NCBI GenBank assembly: GCA_030690755.1
Contig: JAUYGA010000014.1
Coordinates: forward strand, 1-9,559
DNA from: Nanobdellota archaeon
Lineage (GTDB): Archaea; Nanobdellota; Nanobdellia; Woesearchaeales; JAUYGA01
Length of the DNA stretch: 9,559 bases
Reading direction: 5' to 3'
Both the position numbers and the translations under genes were made by a program. Numbering within the stretch: the stretch's first letter is position 1; each line of letters opens with the position of its first letter. The notes beneath the pieces were generated by a model. The model made no database searches. It was given only the letters and a program-made list of their open reading frames with translations, and was not told where the DNA came from. Shown in pieces: positions 1 through 7,300 of this stretch.

Positions 1-1581
1 TGGATGCTTGGCGAAGATATACCTGATATGGACCTTTTTTTCGGCCAGATATTTTTTTCAGGTTTTACAAACGAACTTGAATGGCCAAGCGGCAGGACTT
101 ACAAAAAGATTCTTTCGATACACAAAGGGTATCATTTATGGTTTTATTTTGATGATAAAGACGCTTATGAGGTTGGAGAACATCTTGTTAACAAGTTTAT
201 TGCAGATCCAGAGTTTACAGTAAAAACAAATGAGGAAATCATTAAGGAAGCTGACAAGTTAAGGGCTTTTTCCAGCAAACTGCCTCAGGAATTTCTGGAT
301 AGATTGAGCAATGAGCAATTATTAAACTACTATGAAACGCATGACCAGATTCATACAGATTATTATCGGTGGTGTTGGATACCTGCAGCAGCAGATATGT
401 TTCATAACAATCTTACAAATGCTCTGCAAAATTATCTGAAAACAAAAAATGTAGGAGATAAGTTAAATGAATATCTGACAATATTAACGCAACCAATGAG
501 CGAATCACTTATTCAGAAAGAACAGAATGAATTTCTTGAGATTGCAGCAAAGATACAAAAAGATGTCTATCACAGAAAGCTTTTCAAAGAGATGTATCGC
601 ATTTTTCAGGAAAAAGACGCAGCTCCTTTTGGTCTGAAAACCCATACCCCAGAATATGAACAACTTCTAGAAAAACGCATGGATGATATTAGAGATAAAA
701 TAAAATCTGCAATATACAAAACGATAGAGAAACATTATGAAAAATATTTTTATATAAAATATATGTGGATTGGTAAAGAGGGCGTGCACAGTTTTAACCA
801 TTATCTGAAAGAGTTAACAAAATTCATTGGGAAAAATTCTGACGCAAGAAAACTAATCAAGGAAAAAAAAGAAGAGGTGCTGCAGGCAAAAAGAAAGAAA
901 GCAGCATTAGTCAAAAAATTAGGAATTGAAAAAAACTGGCAAACCATTTTTAATTCTTTTGGAGATTTTATGGTAACGAAGATATATAGGAGATATGCGC
1001 AGATTTATGCAATATATCAGATGCAGCCATTGCTTGAAGAAATTGCTAGGCGCTTAAAGATATCTAAGATGGCTTTAAGATTTATGCTGAAAAGAGAAGT
1101 CAGAGACGCCTTACTGAACGGAAAAATTAACCGAAAAGTGCTGAACGAAAGAACAAAGTTTTGTGTTTGTTATAATGAGAAAAATAAGGAAGAGGTGTTT
1201 GTTGGAAAAAAAGCCGAAGCACTGGCAAAAAGTGTTGAAACAAAAGTGGTTGTAGGCATCACAGAACTTGAAGGGCAAACTGGCTGCGTGGGAAAGGCGC
1301 AGGGGATTGTAAAACTCATAATCAGACCATCAGATATGTCAAAGATGAATCAGGGGGATATTTTGGTGTCAATAGCGACAGATCCTGACATTGTTCCTGC
1401 AATGAAAAAAGCTGCAGCAATAGTAACAGAGCAAGGTGGTGTAACCTCCCATGCTGCGATAGTCAGCAGAGAAATGAATATCCCTTGCTTAATCGGCACT
1501 AAAATCGCGACAAAGGTTTTTAAAGACGGAGATTTAGTTGAAGTAGATGCAAACAAAGGCATTGTGAGAAAGATAAGATGA
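1..1581 (+). CDS. PEP-utilising mobile (phosphohistidine) domain protein with N-terminal helical module, 5' partial
   Basis: Residue numbers count from the ATG at 4, but the frame is open to the window edge (TGG precedes the ATG) and no ribosome binding site is visible. Aligned with the first module of the 1389-residue protein, about 16 residues are missing, so the gene probably starts upstream. Residues 1-415 are a Lys/Glu-rich, mostly helical module with two family landmarks: ILTQP at 160-164 and an aromatic stretch around W255. Residues 420-525 are a PEP-utilising mobile domain (PF00391 type): GDILVS, then VPAMKKAAAIV, then GGVTSHAAIVSRE with the presumed phosphorylated His at 483, ending in DANKGIVRK. 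There is no ATP-grasp domain and no PEP-binding barrel, so it cannot phosphorylate itself by the usual route and needs a partner, possibly the ATP-binding domain encoded at 4374-8543 (inference). Its stop overlaps the next start. The domain call is firm; the acceptor substrate is unknown. Confidence 0.88.
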   Translation, partial: WMLGEDIPDMDLFFGQIFFSGFTNELEWPSGRTYKKILSIHKGYHLWFYFDDKDAYEVGEHLVNKFIADPEFTVKTNEEIIKEADKLRAFSSKLPQEFLDRLSNEQLLNYYETHDQIHTDYYRWCWIPAAADMFHNNLTNALQNYLKTKNVGDKLNEYLTILTQPMSESLIQKEQNEFLEIAAKIQKDVYHRKLFKEMYRIFQEKDAAPFGLKTHTPEYEQLLEKRMDDIRDKIKSAIYKTIEKHYEKYFYIKYMWIGKEGVHSFNHYLKELTKFIGKNSDARKLIKEKKEEVLQAKRKKAALVKKLGIEKNWQTIFNSFGDFMVTKIYRRYAQIYAIYQMQPLLEEIARRLKISKMALRFMLKREVRDALLNGKINRKVLNERTKFCVCYNEKNKEEVFVGKKAEALAKSVETKVVVGITELEGQTGCVGKAQGIVKLIIRPSDMSKMNQGDILVSIATDPDIVPAMKKAAAIVTEQGGVTSHAAIVSREMNIPCLIGTKIATKVFKDGDLVEVDANKGIVRKIR

Positions 1582-3122
1582 AAAACAATAATGTGAAAAT
1601 CAATTATCCAAACTTGTTCCAAAAGTCCACCAGGCAGAGAATGAGTCCTTTTCCGAATTATTATTCCATGGAATGCGTATCAAAAGAGATGAAAAAGTGT
1701 CTCGGAATCTGCTACGAACGCACAATCCTTCTCATCTTTAAGGAAAATCTAATGTATGTCTTTTTTGACAAGAAAGATTCTGATAAGGTTGAGGATTATT
1801 CATTCAAAAAAATTATGAGAAATCCTTTGTTTTTTCACAAGATTGTGGGATTTGTAGATAAAGCTGGAAAAGAATTTGTCGATTGGGCAAAAAAAGCTTC
1901 AAAAAATCCAGAAAAATACACGAATAAGCAGCTTGCTAATCTCCAAGAGGAATATGAAAAGAAATACAAATTTGTCTATTCGCATTATTTCACTATTTTA
2001 ACTGTCGAAGGTAAGCTCTCTAGCTATCTGAAAGAGTATTTGCGCAGTAAAATTAAGGATGGAAAAAACTGCGACGATTGCTTCAATATATTAATTACAG
2101 AGCCAAGGGCGCAGGTTAATGGAATGGAAAATTATGCTGCCTTAAAGCTAGCGAAAAAGATTGTTGAGAACAAGAAATGGAAATCTCATTTTGAAGGGAA
2201 AAGCGAAAACTCTGAGGATTTGAAGAAAATTGAAATCCTTGTGAAAAATGATTCTAAACTAAATAAGCTTTTTGAGAATCATGAAAAGAGCTTTTTCTGG
2301 ATAACGCGCGATTATGAGGATCCTGCGCTGGCATATTCTGATTTTGTCAAAAGAATGTTAATCTTGCTGGAAAAAAATCCTGCCAGCGAGCTCAAGAAAA
2401 AGAAAAAGTATTTGGAATCTGCTGCCAAAGAAATTAAAAAAATTGAAAAAAAATACAAAATAGACAAAAAGCATTCCAGATTATTTAGTGCAATGAGAGA
2501 AGGAATTCATCTCAAAGAGTTAAGGAAAGCATATGTTTCACAATCCTTGTTTTATTTTGAAAGTGTATCAAAAGAAATAGCTAAGCGGAGCGATGTAAGT
2601 TTGAGGGCAATAAGGCATCTTAAGACAGATGAAGTTGTGCAAATCTTTGACAACAAGAAGCTGCAAGATGAGCTTTCCGAGAGAGTAAAACTTTCTGTGT
2701 ATCATACCGAGAAAGGCAAAACAGAAGTTTGTTCTGGCAAGCGCGCAGAAGAAATATACAATGTTCTCTTAAAGACAGATGGAGAAAATTTAACAGAACT
2801 AAAAGGTTTCTCAGCATCTCCTGGAAAAGCAGAAGGTCCAGTAATAATCATAATGAATCCTGATGAGTTATACAAAGTTCAGAAAGGCGATATTTTAGTT
2901 ACACACCAAACTGTTCCCAGTTTCGGACCGGTTTTCAAGAAGATCGCAGGTCTTGTTTGTGACGGTGGTACAGGCATAACCTCTCATCCAGCAATAATGT
3001 CTAGGGAAGCTAAAATTCCTTGTATTACAGGCGCTAAGGTAGCTACACAGGTACTTAAAAATGGTGAAATTGTAGAGCTGGACGCCTATAAAGGCATTTT
3101 GACCAGGAAAAAGAAGGCCTAA
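1578..3122 (+). CDS. PEP-utilising mobile domain protein, divergent second copy
   Basis: A 514-residue protein built like its upstream neighbour. Residues 1-400 form a very Lys-rich helical module that keeps the landmarks ILITEP (171-176) and W241. Residues 405-514 are the mobile phosphohistidine domain, opening with ASPGKAEG and ending ELDAYKGIL. The active loop is unusual: it reads DGGTGITSHPAIMSRE, with His470 kept, one residue more than the other copies before the His, and Pro for the usual Ala after it. The helix normally reading VPAMKKAAAIV is changed to GPVFKKIAGLV. No ATP-binding domain is present. The ATG at 1578 shares ATGA with the previous stop and has only a weak purine-rich upstream stretch, so translational coupling is likely. 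Met22 is a less likely alternative start. It may accept phosphate from a different partner, or be losing activity; its substrate is unknown. Confidence 0.88.
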   Translation: MKNNNVKINYPNLFQKSTRQRMSPFPNYYSMECVSKEMKKCLGICYERTILLIFKENLMYVFFDKKDSDKVEDYSFKKIMRNPLFFHKIVGFVDKAGKEFVDWAKKASKNPEKYTNKQLANLQEEYEKKYKFVYSHYFTILTVEGKLSSYLKEYLRSKIKDGKNCDDCFNILITEPRAQVNGMENYAALKLAKKIVENKKWKSHFEGKSENSEDLKKIEILVKNDSKLNKLFENHEKSFFWITRDYEDPALAYSDFVKRMLILLEKNPASELKKKKKYLESAAKEIKKIEKKYKIDKKHSRLFSAMREGIHLKELRKAYVSQSLFYFESVSKEIAKRSDVSLRAIRHLKTDEVVQIFDNKKLQDELSERVKLSVYHTEKGKTEVCSGKRAEEIYNVLLKTDGENLTELKGFSASPGKAEGPVIIIMNPDELYKVQKGDILVTHQTVPSFGPVFKKIAGLVCDGGTGITSHPAIMSREAKIPCITGAKVATQVLKNGEIVELDAYKGILTRKKKA

Positions 3123-3130
3123 ACAGTAAT

Positions 3131-3142
3131 TATTTAATTTTT
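3131..3142 (+). terminator. Weak T-rich stretch after the first gene pair
   Basis: The sequence TATTTAATTTTT lies 8 bases after the stop at 3122 and ends in five T. Archaeal RNA polymerase can terminate on T-rich tracts without a hairpin. This one is short, so the call is tentative. Confidence 0.25.
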
Positions 3143-3161
3143 ACTACTTAAGAGATACAAC

Positions 3162-3181
3162 AAAAACGAAACATTTATATA
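3162..3181 (+). promoter_or_regulatory. Archaeal BRE/TATA promoter of the phosphoesterase gene
   Basis: A purine-rich BRE-like stretch (AAAAACGAAAC) runs into the TATA-like TTTATATA at 3174-3181. A start of transcription about 25 bases downstream would fall near 3200-3207, giving a leader of roughly 40 bases with a ribosome binding site. The same arrangement, AAAAAC(A/G)AAAC then TTTAT, occurs before the gene at 4374, which strengthens both calls. Confidence 0.6.
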
Positions 3182-3189
3182 CTGGTTAA

Positions 3190-3210
3190 TTCTAATAACT
3201 GGTATTAGGA
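3190..3210 (+). repeat. Short inverted repeat at the probable transcription start
   Basis: CTAATA (3192-3197) and TATTAG (3203-3208) are exact inverted copies around the 5-base centre ACTGG. In RNA one G-U and one U-A pair would extend the stem to 8 pairs. It begins 18 bases after the start of the TATA box, where a repressor site or the first transcribed bases would lie. ACTGGT is also repeated directly at 3181-3186 and 3198-3203. It could be an operator, but short AT-rich dyads arise by chance. Confidence 0.3.
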
Positions 3211-3230
3211 AGTTAGAAAGTTAAATTCGA

Positions 3231-3240
3231 AGGGGTGGTC
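3231..3240 (+). promoter_or_regulatory. Ribosome binding site of the phosphoesterase gene
   Basis: AGGGGTGGTC resembles the archaeal consensus GGAGGTGATC. Its two internal A-to-G changes would still allow G-U pairs with the 16S tail. It ends 5 bases before the ATG at 3246 and supports that start. Confidence 0.65.
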
Positions 3241-3245
3241 TTAAA

Positions 3246-4208
3246 ATGAAAAACAACGAAATAAATCCTCAGAATATTATCGGTTTTTTCTCAGACAGCC
3301 ATGGCTTAAATGAAATTCTTTTCGCTAATCTTGATGCAGGAATAGCTGCAGGAATTGACAAATTTTACAATGCAGGCGACACAACACCTAAGTCTCCCAA
3401 GGGCGCTTTGATAAAAGACGAACTATTTGACGGCGGTATCGCAAGCGAGTGCAGAGCAGTAAGCAAAGGGCTTGAAGCAAACCCTGAACTTGTTAAACAA
3501 TTTTTGACAGACTCATTAAACAGCGTTTCAGATCTTGCAAATGTTCTTGGAGCAAAATACAGCAAGGTTATCAAAGCGATGATTAGTGGAAATGCTGAAG
3601 TTATTGTCAGCGAATATATGAAAAAGGTCGGAATGAATGATACAATCATAAGTCTTCTTGAAGATAAGATTGATTTCAAAACAACTCCTTTTGTTCATGT
3701 TTATAATAATGGTCAGTTATATCAGAGCGGAATTAGCGGTGTAGATGCATGTGTTCTGGGCTTGCCTCATCTAAAAACTTCTTGTGTTGAAGAAATTGCA
3801 TATGGCATAAAAAACGGAACAGATGATACAGCCGCTGCAAAAAAAATTCTTGAAAAGCAGATGTCAATCATAAAAGCAGTTAATCCTTCAACAATAATTC
3901 AGGTGCAGCATGAACATCCAAGAGAAGAATGTTCAGTGGCAGTGGGAACCAAAAAAGCAGTTAATAATCCTGAAATCTATGAAATGGCCATGGATTTTGT
4001 CACCAATTTGATAAAAGATTCAAATTATAAAACTCAAAACTACACTATTTTGTATGGACATGTAGGGCAGAAAAAACGTGTGCAGCATAACCTAGATGTT
4101 AATGGAGTAATTGTTCCTACAATCCACATAAATGAAGGAACAGAGATGCTTTACGCAAACACCAAAAACGGCCAGGTTTTACCTGAAGGAACATTCATGC
4201 CGAAATGA
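3246..4208 (+). CDS. Calcineurin-like metallophosphoesterase
   Basis: A 320-residue soluble protein with no signal peptide or membrane segment. The metal-binding motifs of the calcineurin-like superfamily appear in order: D-x-H in FFSDSHG (D17, H19), the GD motif in AGDTT (D45), a GN motif in ISGNAE (N116), histidines in QHEHP (H222, H224), YGHVG (H272) in place of GHxH, and a closing INEGT resembling the usual NPGS. These fit a two-metal phosphomonoesterase or phosphodiesterase. Motif three lacks the usual His (GNAE rather than GNHE), as in GNCD-type phosphodiesterases, and the second His of GHxH is Gly. About 70 residues separate GD from GN, and 100 more precede QHEH, longer than in minimal family members. 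The gene has its own promoter, ribosome binding site and downstream oligo-T terminator, so it is probably monocistronic. Lying between genes for phosphohistidine proteins, it might act on their product, but that is inference. The substrate cannot be read from the sequence. Confidence 0.82.
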   Translation: MKNNEINPQNIIGFFSDSHGLNEILFANLDAGIAAGIDKFYNAGDTTPKSPKGALIKDELFDGGIASECRAVSKGLEANPELVKQFLTDSLNSVSDLANVLGAKYSKVIKAMISGNAEVIVSEYMKKVGMNDTIISLLEDKIDFKTTPFVHVYNNGQLYQSGISGVDACVLGLPHLKTSCVEEIAYGIKNGTDDTAAAKKILEKQMSIIKAVNPSTIIQVQHEHPREECSVAVGTKKAVNNPEIYEMAMDFVTNLIKDSNYKTQNYTILYGHVGQKKRVQHNLDVNGVIVPTIHINEGTEMLYANTKNGQVLPEGTFMPK

Positions 4209-4225
4209 GTTAACCTCAGATAAGC

Positions 4226-4260
4226 TTTTTTTACAATTTTTTTAATTTGTTTTCTTTTCC
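4226..4260 (+). terminator. Oligo-T terminator after the phosphoesterase gene
   Basis: Two runs of seven T (4226-4232 and 4237-4243) are followed by TTTG, TTTTC and TTTTCC. The tract begins 17 bases after the stop at 4208, with no GC-rich hairpin. This is the typical form of an archaeal intrinsic terminator and separates this gene from the promoter near 4300. Confidence 0.6.
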
Positions 4261-4293
4261 TTATTAAATTCTTGTTTGGTCAGTTCTAATTCT

Positions 4294-4313
4294 AAAAACA
4301 AAACTTTTATTAA
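4294..4313 (+). promoter_or_regulatory. Archaeal BRE/TATA promoter of the 1389-residue protein gene
   Basis: AAAAACAAAAC followed by TTTATTAA (4306-4313) matches the layout of the promoter at 3162-3181 almost base for base through TTTAT. The expected transcription start is near 4332-4340, leaving a leader of about 35-40 bases before the start codon. It probably drives both this gene and the one at 8552. Confidence 0.55.
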
Positions 4314-4324
4314 CCAACACAATC

Positions 4325-4344
4325 TGTAGAGAGTAGTGTCTACA
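4325..4344 (+). repeat. Inverted repeat at the probable transcription start
   Basis: TGTAGA (4325-4330) and TCTACA (4339-4344) are perfect inverted copies around the 8-base centre GAGTAGTG. The dyad starts 19 bases after the start of the TATA box, almost the same place as the dyad before the phosphoesterase gene, although the arm sequences differ. It may be an operator or a chance dyad. Confidence 0.3.
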
Positions 4345-4373
4345 ATAGTTATTGGTAGGGTTGTGGTTGAGGG

Positions 4374-7300
4374 GTGTTGTCTATCAAAAAAATCAAAGAA
4401 TGGACAAATAATTTTTATGTTGAAAATATAGGATATCCCATAACTGTGGTAACTCTTGACTTTGATATGGACTATTCGCAGTGGAGGCTATTTGGCAAAA
4501 AAAGAAAATTGTTTCTTAGTGAATATTTTTTTGTCATGGAAGGCGTCAGTATAAAAGCAGCATACTTTGTAAAAAAAGACATGTTTGACCTAATAGATGC
4601 GCTTAATGAATTTGTTCCAAAGAACCTGAAGAAAATTGAAGACTTGCATGAGGAAACAAGGAAAATAAATGACAATTATTTTGCATTAGGCAAAAAATAT
4701 GACTGTACAGATTTTTCTAAGATGAGCAATAATGATTTGGCAAGAGTTTATGCTGAGATTATGGAAGCCACATCATATGGTCATGGGGTTGCGTTGACAA
4801 CAACCTGGTATCTAGACAGCGAAGACCAGCAGTTCTCAAAGATGATGATTGAAAAGACAAGAAAGCTTGTTGAAAATGTTAAGTTGAACATTGATCCGTT
4901 GGCTGCGTTCAGTTTGTTGACAACTCAGCCAGAGAATAGCTTAATGTTAAAAGAAGAGATAGAATCATTGCAATTGTTAAAAGAAATTTCAAAAAATGAG
5001 AAAGCAAAGAAAATATTTCTAAATCTCGAGGATTATTCAAAAATACCTGAAAATCTTGACAATAAATTGAAAGAAAAAATACAGAAGCATTTCAAAGAAT
5101 GGAGATGGCTTCCTTTTGAATACAAAAGCAACCCTTATGAAATCGATTTTTTTCTGTCAATCTGGTCAGGCTTGCTAAAGCAAAAAGCAGACATAGAAAA
5201 AGAGCTAAAAACCTTAATTCATAGACCTACAGAAGTTGCAAAAGAGCGAAATCACTTGATAAAAAAATTAAAATTAGACAAGGATGCAAAAAGGATTTAT
5301 GATATTGCTGCTGAAATAGTATTTTTAAAAGGTTATAGAAAGGATTGCAGTTTCTTTGGGAGTTATGTTCTCGCGCAAGTCCTAAAAGAAATGGCAAAAA
5401 GGCTTAATATCTCTTCTGAAGAAATATATCTCCTAATGAACGATGAATTTGAAGACATATTTGTCCGCGGGAAAAAGCTTAATCATGATGAACTGAATGC
5501 GAGGAAAGGTTATGTTATACTTTACAGAAAAGCCGGCAAAAAAAGACAGATTCTCAAAGGAAAAAAAGCCAAAGAATTTTTTAAAGGTCTCAGAATAAAA
5601 GAGACTGTTATAGAAATGGACGTTAAAGAGCTGCATGGAACATGCGCCTGCAGCGGTTCAGCAAAAGGAAATGTCAAAATTATCAACAAAGTAGAAGACA
5701 TGCCAAAAATGAACAAAGGCGATATTCTTGTTGCGCATACTACTTTTCCAAGTTTAGTTCCTGCCATGAAAAAAGCAGCAGCCATAATAAGCGAAGATGG
5801 CGGTATGACCTGCCACGCGGCAATTGTCGCAAGAGAGATGAAAACTCCTTGCTTGACTGGAATCAAGAACGCCACCAAAATTCTAAAAGATGGCGATTAC
5901 ATAGAAATCGATGCTGATAAAGGTATTGTTAGAAAAATTGATTCGAAAGAAACAGCGCAGCAATCTGCAGAAGCAGGTGTCGACGAAAACTCAATAAAAG
6001 AGTTAAAGCAGTTGATAGGAAAAATTCCAGAAGACCAAGGGATTATGACCAGAGACCCTAATGCAACGCTTTTTCCTTGTTATCAACTGACTAATTCGAT
6101 TGTCAGGTCAATGGGCAAATATGCTGGAACTGATTATGATTTTTTTGCTTTGTATTTTAGGGCTGGTTGGTTATGGTATATCGGAAGCGTAAAAACCTGG
6201 GAAGATGTAAGTGTCTCATTCGCAAAAAGGCTGGAAAAAAATCCTTTATTTATTTTTGAGATTGAAAAGAAAATCAACCAATGCAATAAAAAACTTGACA
6301 ACTATTGCAATAAATTGTCATCGCTTGCGCTTGAAAAAAAATCCAACAGTGAACTTCTCAAACTTTATGAAGAGCATAAAAAAATCAATATGGAACTGTA
6401 TGATTTAGGTCTGCCTCTTGCTCTCTCAGATTATGGTGATTATCAGCCTCTATCAGACCATGTCAAGGCGGTTCTTAAAGCAAAGCTGAAAGATGAAGGC
6501 TTGGTGAATCGCGCTTTCGTGATTCTGACAACTCCTGATAAAGAGACATCCCTGAAAAAGTCAGAGAACGCAATAGACAAAATAATTAATTTCATAAAAA
6601 AAGAAAAGCTCGAAAAGAAAGTTCTGTCTGGTTCTATTGATGAGATTAAACATCTGAAAAAATTAAATGCCAAAATCGAGGAGTTCCTTAAAAATTATTG
6701 CTGGATTAGCTATATTTATGCTGGGCCAGAAATGAAGTATGGTGATGTATTGCTTAGATTAAAAAGTCAGCTGAAAAAAGAAAGAAGAAATATTGACAAT
6801 TCCAGAGAGCAATCAAAGTTGATGAACGAGTTGAAGCTTGACAAAAAGACAAAACTTTTCATTGATATGATAAAAATTATAGTTTACTTAAAACCTGAAA
6901 GGAGATTTATACAATCAAAAGGTTATTACTACATTGAACCTTTAATGAATGAAATCGGAAAACGAATTGGACTCCCGCTTTCTCTTGCGCGTTTTGTGCT
7001 AGAATCAGAAACAAAAGAATGTTTGCTTGCTAATAAAACTTTTGACAAAAGAGAAGCAGAGAAAAGAAAACAATGCTGCCTCCACATAACAACAAAAGAC
7101 AAAGAATTCATTATCAGCGACGAAAAACAAGTGGATGCTTACATTAAAAAATATGTTAAGATTGAAGTTGAGCCTGAAAAAGAAGTTATTGTGGGAACTG
7201 TAGGTTATTCTGAAGGAATCATTGTAGGCGAGGCAAAACTTGTTGAGACAAGAGAAGATATGGAAAAAATGAATGAAGGAAATATTTTGGTAAGCCATTC

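Noticed and set aside
3123..3245. Possible small RNA or tRNA in the intergenic regions 3123-3245 and 4209-4373
   Set aside because: No cloverleaf, T-loop or GC-rich structured core is visible; promoter, ribosome binding and T-rich elements account for the sequence.
4363..4440. Small upstream frame starting GTG 4363 and overlapping the start of the large gene
   Set aside because: It would give about 22 residues of unremarkable sequence with no good ribosome binding site, so I see no support for a leader peptide.
5642..6408. Overlapping + strand frames at 5642-5917 and 6211-6408
   Set aside because: They sit inside the well-supported 1389-residue gene in another frame and encode low-complexity, Arg/Lys/Ser-rich sequence with no motif.
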